Assembly: GCA_963920575.1 (NCBI GenBank)
Contig: OY986972.1
Location: 1,257,501-1,321,500 of the forward strand
Reading direction: 5' to 3'
Length of the DNA: 64,000 nt
DNA from: Narthecium ossifragum
Lineage: Eukaryota; Streptophyta; Magnoliopsida; Dioscoreales; Nartheciaceae
How positions within the stretch are numbered: position 1 is the stretch's first letter; each line of letters begins with the position of its first letter. The notes under the pieces were generated by a model. The model made no database searches. It worked only from the letters and a program-made list of their open reading frames with translations, and had not been told where the DNA came from. Both the position numbers and the translations under genes were made by a program. Positions 11,215-22,154 of this stretch are shown here, piece after piece.

Positions 11215-12285
11215 CACCGGTGTGGGGGGGGGGGGGGCGGATCGAGGCTGGGGGACGCGATTAATGTTGGATCTGGGGCAGCGACGCCGGAAGGGGGGGA
11301 CGACGGAAGGGGGGTGGAGGCGGTCGGATCCGGCCGGATCCGGCCGGATCACGACGATGGACGCCGTATTGGCCCGGGGGAACGCCGAATCAAGTCGGCT
11401 GGCGTCCGGATCCGAGGCGGAGGTGCCCGGATCGGGGCTGGGGACGTGGGGTACGCCGAGGACGCCGGGGACGCCGAATGAGGGCATCTGGCAGCTGGTT
11501 CCGAGGTGGAGGTGCCCGGATCTGGGCTGGGGACGTGGGGTACGCGGGGGACGCCGGATGAGGGCCGCTGGCGGCTGGTTTCGAGGTGGAGGTGCCCGGA
11601 TTGGCGTGGGAGACGCCGGATCTGGAAGGGGGGGCGGGGGGGCCGGCCAGATCCGAGGTGGAGGCGAGCACATCGGGGCTGGGGGACCGGGGGAAGCGCC
11701 GTTCGGGGCTGGGGGACGCCGGATCGGCGTGGGAGACGCCGGATCGGGAAGGGGGGGCGGGGGCCGGCCAGATCGGAGGCGGAGGCGAGCGGATCGGGGC
11801 TGGGGGACGTGAAGGACGCCGGATCGGGGCTGGGCGACGCCGGAACAGGGTGTGGGGTGACGGATCTATGGCGTGGGACGCCGGATCGGGGTGGGCGACG
11901 CCGGAACGGGGCCGGGGCTGGTGGATCTGTGCGGGGGAAGCCGGAACGGGGTTGTGGCGGCCGGTTTCGAGGCGGGGGCGGGTGGATCGGGGGCCGTGGT
12001 GGCCGGAATGGGGCGTGGGGTGTCAGATCTAGGCGGGGGGGACGCCGGATCGTGGTTGGTGACGCCGGATGGGGGCCGGGCTGGTGGATCTGGGCGGCGG
12101 CGGCCGGTTCCGGGGGTGGGGACGCCGGATCCGAGGTGGAGGACGCCGGGGGTGGGCTGGGGAGCTCGCCGGCCGCCGGAAGGGGGGGGGGGGGATTATA
12201 GGGGGGGGGATTATGGTTTGGGAGGGATTAGGGGGGGATTTATGGGGGGATTTGGATGGGGGTATAGGGGTCTTTTGATGTGGTA
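11215..12285 (+). repeat. G-rich minisatellite (GGACGCCGGATC units)
   Basis: About 1 kb of imperfect tandem units built from GGACGCCGGATC, GGGGCTGG and GAGGTGGAGG strings, with almost all G on the plus strand. It ends in a G-run segment (12180-12270) alternating GGGGGG with ATTTATGG or ATTATGG. Long reading frames here lack protein-like composition and arise because the repeat has few stops. The same vocabulary on the opposite strand occurs at 48660-49395, and the G-run/ATTTATGG motif recurs inverted at 57855-57945, so this is probably part of a dispersed transposon family. Confidence 0.75.
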
Positions 12286-12374
12286 GATGGTGTTAAGCCC
12301 CCAGATCTTATGCTGGGTGTTTTTTTAACGGGATAAGTCCTATATATGATGCTGGAGCCCCCTTCCCCCAAAAA

Positions 12375-13184
12375 TTAGTCACCCTTTGCATTTGCTGAAC
12401 GTTTTCCTTTGCAGTAGTTTTTCTTGCACTCATAATAAAACCAACTACACACAAAATACACAACAAACTTGATTCCCAGATGAACCAGGAGCACCAACAG
12501 AGCTTCCAAACTCCGGTCGCAGCCGCCGCCGCCCTTCTTGTTGCCGATCACCACCGATGGCACTTGCTCTAGTAGCATCAACGCCGCCCCAAGAACGAAG
12601 CCCTGATGATTCTTTCCCTTGGTGAGCTCCCTTGCCCTCTCTAGTGCACCCATCCCTTGCAGTTGCTGGCGATCCTCCGCCACCGCCACCACCAGGCTCA
12701 TCTTGCAAGCCATGTCCGAGTAGGCGAACAACTCCGGCCAAATTCTCAAGAGCACGGCGATCAAGCAGAGAAGCAACAAGACCTCCAGCGGAGACACACT
12801 CGCCGCCTTCGCAGCAAAGGCGCTGGGTATCTGGAGAAGCGAGGAGAAGGCTGTGACAAAGAGTTCGACATGGAGCAGCGTCATCGCCAGCCGTCTAAAT
12901 GTTCGCCGGATTAATACACTCATCCGCTGCTCGTCATGCTTCAGGCACTTACCGGCGTAGACGACGGTCGACAGGTAGGCCATGATCATCGCCGAGAGCC
13001 TCGAGGCGACGAAGCTAACCGGCTTCAAATCCATCCGGCGCCCCAAGAGAGATAATAAGGAGAGGTTGCATGAGATGAGCACGGCGAGCATGGCCGCCGT
13101 CGAGACTGGCGGCTTCTTGGCATGGCTCTGGTAGTGGATGCAGAGTTCCGCCGGCAAGATGCGGTCATCGCCGGCAGCGGACAT
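12375..13184 (-). CDS. multi-pass membrane protein, relative of the 3783-4775 gene
   Basis: A single-exon frame of 269 aa from the ATG at 13184 (MSAAGDDRILPAE). Two codons upstream is only TTG-GCC, so the ATG is the sensible start. It is a hydrophobic polytopic protein with about five to six membrane segments (residues about 30-52, 60-84, 103-128, 134-155, 197-215, 228-250). It ends FYYECKKNYCKGK and carries ERARELTKGKNHQG, matching FYYECKK and KATELIRGRNWQG in the gene at 3783-4775; both lie on the minus strand about 8 kb apart. The N-terminal half is much more diverged, and a Gly-run (NKKGGGG) interrupts the last loop. Probably a diverged tandem paralogue of an uncharacterised plant membrane protein family. 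The flanking transposon-derived DNA leaves open whether it is expressed. Function unknown. Confidence 0.6.
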   Translation of the reverse strand: MSAAGDDRILPAELCIHYQSHAKKPPVSTAAMLAVLISCNLSLLSLLGRRMDLKPVSFVASRLSAMIMAYLSTVVYAGKCLKHDEQRMSVLIRRTFRRLAMTLLHVELFVTAFSSLLQIPSAFAAKAASVSPLEVLLLLCLIAVLLRIWPELFAYSDMACKMSLVVAVAEDRQQLQGMGALERARELTKGKNHQGFVLGAALMLLEQVPSVVIGNKKGGGGCDRSLEALLVLLVHLGIKFVVYFVCSWFYYECKKNYCKGKRSANAKGD

Positions 13185-13399
13185 GGCCAACTATACTAGG
13201 GATGTGCATTGGCCTGGGCTAGAGTCATAGGACTATAGGAGTGATAACGGTGTGGAATGAGTCAAACGATGGGTGCTGTTGGTTGGGTGCAATTAAGGGG
13301 TTGACTTCTAGCCTTGTTAGACCAAGAAAAGTCAATGGTCGCTTGGGACGGCGGGGCGGTCAATGGAATGAATTATGTTTTGGGTACACGGGCAGCTGG

Positions 13400-13640
13400 C
13401 GTGTGCAATGCACATGGCCAGCTGGGCTCCTCCGATTTGCCCCGCTTTGGTCCCACAGCTCCGGGAACCGCTCCCCCACCACCATCTCCACAGGGTCCAT
13501 GTAGCCGATGGTGCCGGAGGGGGCGGTGGTGATGGGGTCACCGGGACGCGGCAGCATTAGGACGAAGCTGAGGTCGGCGAGGCGTGAGTGGTCGTGGGAG
13601 TCGAGGAGGAAGTTGGAGGGCTTAACGTCGCAGAGAGGGA
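13400..13640 (-). pseudogene. receptor-like protein kinase fragment
   Basis: On the minus strand the translation reads CDVKPSNFLLDS (subdomain VIb, normally HxDxKPxNxLLD), then RLADLSF (the DFG region, here DLS), and 25 residues later GTIGYMDP (activation-segment end, subdomain VIII). The order and spacing fit a plant Ser/Thr receptor-like kinase catalytic domain. Only this piece is present, the DFG motif is altered, and it runs into repeat DNA on one side, so it is a gene fragment. It may have been captured by a transposon, but I did not find element ends. Confidence 0.7.
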
Positions 13641-13925
13641 TTTGGGTCGCAGAGAGCAGAGAGGACGCGGCGGTGTCGGAGGAGAGAGGCTCGTCGTCAG
13701 AGAGGAGAGATGTCGCGGCGGTGTCGAGGGAGGGAGGTCGGAGAGGGGAGAGAGGACGGACGAGGGATCGGAGGAGAGAGGTCGCGGATGCGTCGGATGG
13801 GTGACGTCACGGAGAGGGATTTGGGTCGCGGAGAACAGAGAGGACGCGGCGGTGTCGAAGGAGAGAGGCTCGTCGCCGGAGAGGAGAGATGTCGCGGCAA
13901 CGTCGAAGGAGAGAGGTCACGGCGG
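13633..13925 (+). repeat. tandem duplication, about 179-bp period
   Basis: A block starting GAGAGGGATTTGGGTCGC near 13633 and containing GAGAGGACGCGGCGGTGTCG and GGCTCGTCG recurs in the same order near 13812, with a few substitutions. It is purine-rich and G-rich with no credible coding. A second, shorter set of repeats (GAAGGTGGGTGCGATGGAGG and GGCCGGAAGGGGGGCTG units) follows at 13985-14190. Confidence 0.7.
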
Positions 13926-14199
13926 CGTCGAGGGAGGCGGTACAAGATCCTTTCGATGATGAGGTTGGGAAACATGGCGGCTGAAGTGAAGGTGGGTGCG
14001 ATGGAGGTTAAGGTTGGTGCGACGGAGGGGGTATCGGTGGCCGGAAGGGGGGCTGGAGGTTGGATCGCGCGGGCGGAGGTGAAGGTGGGTGCGATGGAGG
14101 TGGGTGGAAGCGACGGAGGGGGTACCGGCGGCCGGAAGGGGGGCTGAAGGTTGGATCGCGGCGGCCGGAGGGGGGCTGGAGGTTGGATCGAGCAAAAAT

Positions 14200-14755
14200 C
14201 ACCACTCTTAACCCGTTATAAAACTAAAGTAACCATCCATCTTAATAGTTACGCTGCCGAAAACCCTGTTTATTAGGATTAATTTTCAAGCCAACAGGAA
14301 GAATATTAAAATTTTATGTTAAAATTGCTAAAAGACATGAGTGCATTTAATGCATTTTTCATCGCATCAATTCATGGTGCGACCAAAAAAAAGAAATTGC
14401 TCGATCAATTTATTTGATTAGATAAAAAAACTTGTAATAATCACTCAAATAGTAGTTTGGTCCTAATTTCTTAAGTGGATTAAATCCATATTATAATATC
14501 ACTGTTTTTACTCAACCTGAATTTGACTATTAAAACTCAATGGACTTATTAAAGATAATTTGGCCATTGTTTTTCGAGTGACTTAAAATAAATATAATTA
14601 ATTACAGTCATTAAAAAAGTTAATTGAATAGGGCTTTTTGCAAAGAAAGTGAATAAGAGAGAGAAAATACAAATAACAATAAACCTGAATTTTTTGGTCA
14701 ATGGAATTATTGTTTTAGTATTTAAATGAAAAAATCGAAAAAAAAATTCAGGTTT
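14200..14755. other. AT-rich intergenic DNA, nothing recognised
   Basis: AT-rich sequence without a protein-like reading frame or a clear element boundary. Confidence 0.35.
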
Positions 14756-14761
14756 GATCCA

Positions 14762-14966
14762 CCCTTGTTTGGCAATGGGGTTAAGGGATTACCCCTATTT
14801 TATTTTCATTTTTTCCATCAAACATCAAAACAATAATTACGAAATTATTACTATTACACCAGTCACATTCCTCTCTACTTTTTCTTATACCCATTTCTTA
14901 CCCTCATTTTTTTTAACCCCATATTCCCTTTAACCTTATTCTCGACCCCAAACCAAACGGGAGCAA
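14762..14966 (+). mobile_element. Tourist-like MITE, family M copy 1
   Basis: A roughly 205-bp element whose left end (CCCTTGTTTGGCAATGGGGT) and inverted right end (TGCTCCCGTTTGGTTTGGGG) form an imperfect terminal inverted repeat. The interior carries CAAACATCAAAACAAT and CTACTTTTTCTTA blocks shared with copies at 29480-29682, 35202-35400 and 39736-39918. It is non-coding. The copy at 39736 has a TAA duplication, which points to the PIF/Harbinger (Tourist) group. Confidence 0.65.
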
Positions 14967-16048
14967 TCATGGTTTTGGTCCTGCGCTGTCATATCCGTTT
15001 TCGCGCTGAATCGGGTCTGATTTTGGAAGTCCGATAAATAGTATGTCGGGCGATGACTCCACCTACGGTCCTGGTCCGGTTTTCGCCTTATCGGATCAGA
15101 TAGAGGGATCCGGTTAGAAATCGGGTTATTGGATTTGACGCAGTTTCAACCCGGAACCAGAACAGTAATAAAAGGTGAAGGGTGAGGGGGGCGCGCGAGT
15201 CCTGCCGTCCGGCGTCTCTCTCCGACTCCGACAGGTGGCGAGCTTCGGTGGTGGTGAGCACGGGCAACCGCCGCCGGAGATAGCCTTGCATCCTTCTCTC
15301 TCTGTCAGTTGGCACGTTTGACGCTACTTCACCTCTGGAAGTCCAGCCTCCGTTGGACTAACAAGATCTCATACTCCTCTCTTCGAAACCTAGGTCTTGG
15401 GACGCTTGGCCCTCCTTCTATTCCACTCTTTTGCTTCTCGATCTCTGTTGCAACTTTAGTTTGACGGCTATTCGTTCTCATCTTTGCTGGAATTCTTGGC
15501 TCAAGGTGAGCGATCTAGTTCTGGATTCTTGGTAATGCTTTAGTTTTTCTGGGGTTAAAAGAATTTCGTCATGGTCGCAATTTTGTATATTGAATTATAC
15601 CTCCAGTCTGTTGGTTCTTTATGATCATCTGTGTTTTTTGAGTAAAGTTTACGATCTATTTGCTTTGGAGTAAAGTCTTAATTCTTTAATTCCATGTCGT
15701 GTCTAAGTTGCCTTTGTTCCCAGGGTTCTCAATTTTCTGGAGAACCTTTGGTCTCGAATCAGCAGGATTATTGAAGCGCATTTGTGTTCTCTTCTGATCT
15801 AATTGTATGTAGCGGTTTGTTGGAATTGGTGTGAGATTTTGTGACTGGGTAGTGTAATTGCAAAGATTGCCTCTTCCCCATGGGTCTTGTCGATTTTTAA
15901 GAGCAATGGCTGAGCTTAAAATAGTTCAATTCCTTAAGCCCAATTATACTCCAATTATACTCCAATTATACTCCAGACTAATGCAAAATAATTTATTTTT
16001 TTGTAGGCCGTTAATAAATAATTACTTAAAGGGTGTTGTGTGAGAAGG

Positions 16049-19000
16049 ATGAGGAGAAGGCCGGGAATTTCTGGTTTGCAGACGGCGGCCGCTGCTCGGG
16101 TATCCATCTATGTAGTTTTGAAAGATTTGAAGCAAAATTAACATTCTTTATCTTTTTATTGATTTAATGATGATTTATCTGAATGCTCTTTTTAGGATCA
16201 ATATCGACTGGTCGGAGAAAATGTCGCAAGGATTAGGAAAGATCTCATGAAGGAACAGCTTACAACTTTCCGAAATCAGTTGGAAGAATTCGCTCGCAAA
16301 CACAAGGTGGGTGTTTCCATTGGAATGACGTTTTTAATTATATTTGCTTTGGCCTTTGGTGGTTTTAGTGCGTAGGGACAGACGCTGTTACGATGTTTAA
16401 AGCATATTCTAAATTCTTGAAGATAGAACTATGTTCTTGCATTTGTTGTGTCTTGAACATGGAGCCATGTGTTTTCAGGTCGCAAAGGTGTATTTGTTAG
16501 GTGATGTTAGCATCTTAGGGTAAAGGGTAATCATTTTGACCTATTTGGTATGTGATGTTAGTATTATATATGGTTACTTTATGTTTAAGCTGCTGAATGA
16601 AAATGCGCTTTAATAAAAGTAACGTAAATAGGAGTCGATACATGCTTATTAAGGTAATGCTAGATTGTTTTCATATATGCTGTTATTCGGTATATGATTA
16701 AATGGTTTTTGCTCCTCACCTTAAAGAAAAAATATTTATGGAGTTGAAATAGTCTTAAGCAGAAGGCATGTAGCAATTCTTCGTTTTGTAATCTGCATTT
16801 ATTTTGTCACATTCCCATGGTTGTTTTGCATTTGTCCAAACTAATCAAATGATGGAATTGCTAGATGATGGACAAACTTAACAAAAACATTTTGGCCAGT
16901 GCAGAATGACATCCGGAAAAATCCAACATTCAGATCCCAGTTTCATGAAATGTGTGCTAAAGTTGGAGTGGATCCTCTAGCATCTAACAAGGGATTTTGG
17001 GCAGAGTTGTTGGGAATTGGTGACTTCTACTATGAACTTGGTTCGTACATACCATTGTACTATTATGATAGATCTTAAGCACTTGATGTTGGCCTGAAGG
17101 AACTATTTGCTCTATGTTCTTCTCATCCTGGATGATTATTGCTAATATACTGCATGTAGAATGGTAAAATGATTGAAATCTTTAGATCACATTGAGGACT
17201 GGAGTTTTCCTCTGGATAAAATTCTGAGTTTTAGATTGTTATTGATGCAATCTCTACGTTGTGGTGTAGCTTTTTCATCTTACTGCATTGTTTTCTATGC
17301 CATTTTGGAATGGCATTGTTTTCCAATCGATCAGCTTGCTTGCAACATAATTGAAAATTTTAGATCACCTTAAGGGACTGCATTTTTTTCTTGCACATTA
17401 TCGCAACTCTGGTGTATCTTTGTCATTTTACTGCTCAGATTATGCCTTTTTTGAATGTTATTGTCTGCAATTGTTGTCATATTTACTTGCAAAAAAACTA
17501 AAATTAGCTAATTGCCTGCAAATTTTTGGCTCTGCCTTCTTGTTCCTGAATTTGCTTTTACTTATACCTCTGAATAGTTTGCAATTATATTTTCTATACT
17601 TCCCATAAAACAGATCTACAGGGTATGTCTCTACACAAATAAGTAATAACTCAAATTAGATGTTATCTTGGTTGAACATGTGTGTTCACTGAAAGAATAA
17701 ATCTTGTTGGGTTATCCTTCACGTGCTTTTGGAACATTTTTGTGTCTCATTTCTTGATCAAAATTTGTTGGGTCAACATGAAAGATAATGGTTATTATGT
17801 TTTTATGCATGTGGTATACCTTAATGGCTATGCCCAACACTCCTACAATCAAGAAAATTGTTTTTCGCAAGCTTTTGAAAAGTTCATTAAGATACGTACA
17901 TTGGTTTATGTATCTTGATTTGCTGAACTTTATACCCCTTTAAGGCAATCTGACAATGCATGGCGATTTATTTATCTCCTTTAATGTGTGGATCATATTA
18001 TTTATCTCCAGAAGTACATCCTTTTTGTCATCTGATATTTCAGCTAAATAGGTTTTAAGCTAGTTGATGGAATTTGTTTTCGAATTTCTTCTTCAGTTAT
18101 CCCCGATCTTCAATCCCATTAACCTCTTTTTATCCTTCTTCCTTCATCTATGCACGGAACTTAGAGTGTCATCTGTGAATTGCAAGTGGAGTACAATAGA
18201 AAACTTTTTTTTTGACAAGAGATAAAAGTACTGCTCTCTTCCTTTCCTTGGGGTAAATTTTACATGGTGATTTATTTGATAAGTCAGGTGTTCAGATAGT
18301 AGACATTTGCTTGGCAACTAGATTACACAATGGAGGTTTGATCGACTTGCAGGAGCTTCGCAATCTACTTTGTCAAGGGAGAAAAGCTGCTCGTGAATCA
18401 GTATCTGAAGATGATTGTTTGCGTGCTATAAGTAAACTGAAGGTATTCAGCTGAAGGCTGCTCTGTGTTTTATCCAATTATATCTTAATTTGTATGCTCT
18501 GGGCATTCTCTTAGGAAGTCAAATCTATTTGATTTGTAATCTCTCCAGCATTTTAACTTAGTCAACAATGGATCATTGTCTTGGCTTTAGCAAACTCCTG
18601 GGGACTTGTTCCATGTTATTCAAGTAGTCGGTTTTCTAATGCTTGGTTTATTAACTTCTAGGCCCTTGGTGGTGGATATGAAGTGATTTCAATAGGAAAA
18701 AAGAAGCTTGTCCGTTCAGTCCCTACTGAGTTGAACAAAGACCATAATGAAATTCTTGAATTGGCCCAGGTTTGTGACTACTGTTTAACTACTTGCTTGC
18801 ATTTGCGATATTTCCATGTTGAACAGAATATAATTAATTTGAACAGCTTCCGTTCTTAGCACTCTTTCTTTCCAGATTTACTTAAAGTTGACTATTGTGT
18901 CGTTTTTTCTTTTTCTTTTTGGGTTATTTTTCCTGTGTTGGTTAGTTTGGTATTATTTCTGCAGATAGAAAAGCTGGTGTAATCTTCTTTAGACCCAAAA

Positions 19001-19406
19001 TTGCTACTGCTGCTTTTCATGAAATATTGTTGTTCGAGTATGAATGACTATGAGGCCTTGTTTAGAAGCACAATTTTCTTGGTATGTTATTGGTTGTTGT
19101 CATGAAGCCTACTTTCTGATGCAGGGCCAGGGCTATGTCACCATTGAGGAGGTTGAGAAGAGGCTCTCATGGACATCAGGCCGCGCCATTGATACCCTTG
19201 ACACCCTATTGAAAGTAAGTGTGATTCCTCTAGTCCTACTGCTTCCTCTTCATAACAAAATTTGAAAGATGTGAACCCTGTATTGGATAAAATAGGAAGG
19301 TCTTGCCATGATTGATGATGGCCATAAAGATCGGAAGCGCCGTTACTGGTTTCCTTGCGTTGCCACCATTTCAATTGCCAGTGGAACTGATGAGTTGAAA
19401 GCTTGA
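16049..19406 (+). CDS. SNF8: ESCRT-II subunit SNF8/VPS22
   Basis: Seven exons with GT-AG borders: 16049-16099, 16196-16306, 16905-17040, 18288-18442, 18662-18769, 19125-19214 and 19296-19406, giving 253 aa. It starts [11 protein letters not shown] and contains family blocks [89 protein letters not shown] and [16 protein letters not shown]. These are the helical N-terminus and tandem winged-helix domains of EAP30/SNF8. It works with VPS25 and VPS36 on endosomes, recruiting ESCRT-III to sort ubiquitinated cargo into multivesicular bodies. Length matches plant orthologues and all exons keep frame. The TCAAG/GTGAGC at 15505/15506 suggests an additional intron in the 5' UTR (perhaps ending near 16006), which I cannot prove. 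The third coding intron is the longest (1247 bp). Confidence 0.96.
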
Positions 19407-21170
19407 TGCTTATCAATACAGAATTCCTTCAAATTGGCCCCTGTATCTATCTCTGAAAAAAGAGAATAATTTATGCAACAACGGAAGTGTTGTCAGTGGC
19501 ATCCTTTTATCAGGAGACACAATTTTAGCTTTCAGGGAAACATAAGATTGTGTGGGACTTAGCAACTGTGCAGTCTTTAATGTAGGTAAATACAACTTTT
19601 GCTTCTCCATTGACTACTGGCATGATTGAATTGTATCCATTCTGAGAACTAAGGTCGTCTTTCTGGCAATGCAAGTTATAACGGTTCTTTTGAACTTCTT
19701 TCATAAGTTATTTTTATTACCGGCTTCATGGCAATCTTTTAAAAACAGTGGTACGTTGCGATTAAAGCCTTAAACTTCAATTTGAAAGACACTAGTAGAA
19801 GGACTAGAGATTTATCATGTAAAGCAAAACTAGCAAAACCTACATGTTATGGATCCTAGAAGAAACTAGGATTTAACAATGAACCAAATATACCAAGCAA
19901 ATTAGATTACCATCATTTACATTAATTGTGTAGCAATTATGCTTTTAAGATCTGGCTTCAATACTGGGCGTAATCAAGACATAGGCAAACAAGGGGTAGG
20001 AACATGAGCAAACAGACTTTTCAAATATACTCCAAATGTTCCATCTCCCTTAAAAACTGCTTCTCTGAGATCCTCCAGCAACTGGAGGCTGTATAATTTG
20101 CGACAATTCTCTTGGTAGGGACGACGATTAGTTCATCAGTCTCCTCTCCAAGATCATATATTGTTCGAATTATTCACTGATCACCGATACTCTTATTTGG
20201 TACAAGAACAAACTGATCATAGCTAAATACATAGGAGCTTCACCGGCCGAGGGAGTGGGCGACACAATATTAGTTCAGAAATCGTAGACTTCCAGAGGTC
20301 AGTCATCCTGAAAAGTAATACATAGTTTAAGATCACTATTTCTGCAGTAAACAAAGAGCATAAATGCAAATAAATTATGAGAACATAAAGAACATGGCCA
20401 CAATTATCAGAAGAAAGCATCTTCATGGAGTTGATCCTCTTTCAGCATATCATTGTTGAGTCTCATCTATAGGGCTCTTACACACAACAAAATGAGGCTA
20501 AGTTCTCAAGTTTAAAATACTTTGCATGAAGGGTCTCCATCAAGGATGTTGACGAGCTGCAATTTGGCAAGAGTCGTGGGATTATGATTACTACAAGTAA
20601 TAGATTGCAAGCCCAACTTTGAAAGCACAGGATCAGTAAGGTCCTAAAGAGAGACTATTTGTCCTTTCGTAGCTGAGATCATATGTAAAAGAAAGCATAT
20701 ACTACCATTTAATGGGAAGATACTTATAGGTGTTGTATACTTTCACGGTGATAAAACTCTTTTTCGTACAAGCATGATCCTAAAAAATTTCAGATCCAAT
20801 TTGGTATGTTTAGTTAACACTGCTCTTAGATATCAACGCTAGGATACTAGTTTCATCTGTATGCTATATCCTGCTTCCTACATTCACAGAAAACTGGCAA
20901 AAAAGTTTTATGGCTTCATTCATATGCTAGTGTTCCCCTACTTTCTGCTGTCAAGAGATGGTCAGATATGTGATCCAATTTTTCCCAAATGAAGAGAATA
21001 ATTCTTTTTTTGATTAGATAAAATGAAGAAGATAATTCACATGAATGACAAGTAACAGAAAAGTTGAGAGTAGCCATGAGTGGAAGAACTTACAGTAAAC
21101 TCACAACATGATCAAATAAATTGCTACCTTGGCCATTACATTTCTAGAAAAAGAAAGGTTGCTTGAAGAG
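19407..21170. other. SNF8 3' flank and intergenic DNA
   Basis: The sequence just after the SNF8 stop probably includes its 3' UTR. The rest also holds the downstream flank of the minus-strand trihelix gene. I found no further coding exon, RNA gene or transposon end. Confidence 0.4.
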
Positions 21171-22154
21171 CTAAGTACCATCAAGGAAAGAGCATAATAC
21201 ATCACTGACCATTCTCTCCCTCTGTGGAAGCATGTCGAGTTCATCCCTCGAAGGTGAACTATCATTCCTCTTGATTCTTGCATGTGACCTCTTAAGAAAA
21301 AGCTTTGCTATCTGCAATTGGGTCTTTGCTATAATCTCTGTCTTCTTAAGTTCCATCTCCCCCCGCTTGATCTCTGCTTCGGCTCTCATCCTCTCCGATT
21401 CCTTGTACATCTCCATCCTCGCTTGCTCGATCTTCAAGATCGAATGAGCCAGCAATCTAATGCTCTCCGCTACCTCACTTCCCGACCCCTTCCTCCTCTT
21501 ACAAGGATTATCTGTTGTCCTTACCCCGTTACCAACATTGGCCACTTTGCTTCTCGGCGCACTAACATCACTATCTGCATCTCTGCTCTCCTTCTTCTCC
21601 TTGTTATTGTCATTGTTCACATTGGCATTGGCATTGGCATTGACATTGACATTGACATCAATGGGCAATGTGTTTGATCCATCGTCTGGATTGCTATCTT
21701 GCAATCGTCCATCCATTTCCACTTCGACCTCCACCTTTGGCTGTGATTGGAGATTGATATTGTTATCGGACTTCAGATGTGCACTGGCATTCGTGGTTCC
21801 TTTCAACAAGTTATCCATACAGGCATAGAATTGCCACGAGGAGCACGAGGCAGGGTGCTGGGTGATTGCCGACTCTGCCCGGTACCGCTTCTTCATCGAT
21901 TCGATCTTGTTCTTGCATTGGCTTGGCGTCTTGAGGTTCTTGGTACCGGAAAACCGTATGGACACTTGGCGCGCGATATCCTCCCAATCACTCCCCTTAA
22001 GCTTGGCACGGTTCCGGAGTACCCACTTGGCCTCATACACCTCTAAAAGGCTCAAAACACCACCTTCACTCCACTCATCCCTCCGGCTTTTATCCGGCGG
22101 CTTCACAGCCGGCAAAGGGGGGTCCGGGACTCCACCACCTTGGGCACCGTCCAT
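21171..22154 (-). CDS. trihelix (SIP1-type) transcription factor
   Basis: An intronless 327-aa protein. Residues about 24-112 are a trihelix Myb/SANT-like DNA-binding domain: DEWSEGGVLSLLEVYEAKW (helix 1 with the first conserved Trp), GSDWEDIARQVSIRF (helix 2, second Trp), and CKNKIESMKKRYRAE (helix 3), followed by SSWQFYACMDNLL. A disordered acidic middle contains an Asn-Val-Asn-Ala repeat (about 166-185) encoded by a hexanucleotide array, then a basic CKRRKG patch. Residues about 222-285 form a charged coiled coil (RMEMYKESERMRAEAEIKRGEME). This layout matches the SIP1/ASIL clade, nuclear proteins that bind GT-type promoter elements; ASIL1 represses embryo genes in Arabidopsis. The exact orthologue is not determined. 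The start has good context and the upstream region is AT-rich. Confidence 0.92.
   Translation of the reverse strand: MDGAQGGGVPDPPLPAVKPPDKSRRDEWSEGGVLSLLEVYEAKWVLRNRAKLKGSDWEDIARQVSIRFSGTKNLKTPSQCKNKIESMKKRYRAESAITQHPASCSSWQFYACMDNLLKGTTNASAHLKSDNNINLQSQPKVEVEVEMDGRLQDSNPDDGSNTLPIDVNVNVNANANANVNNDNNKEKKESRDADSDVSAPRSKVANVGNGVRTTDNPCKRRKGSGSEVAESIRLLAHSILKIEQARMEMYKESERMRAEAEIKRGEMELKKTEIIAKTQLQIAKLFLKRSHARIKRNDSSPSRDELDMLPQRERMVSDVLCSFLDGT

Noticed and set aside
11165..12286. Several long overlapping open frames (140-230 codons) in the G-rich array
   Set aside because: They follow the tandem repeat period, have extreme Gly/Arg/Asp composition and occur in several frames at once, so they result from low stop density in GC-rich repeats.
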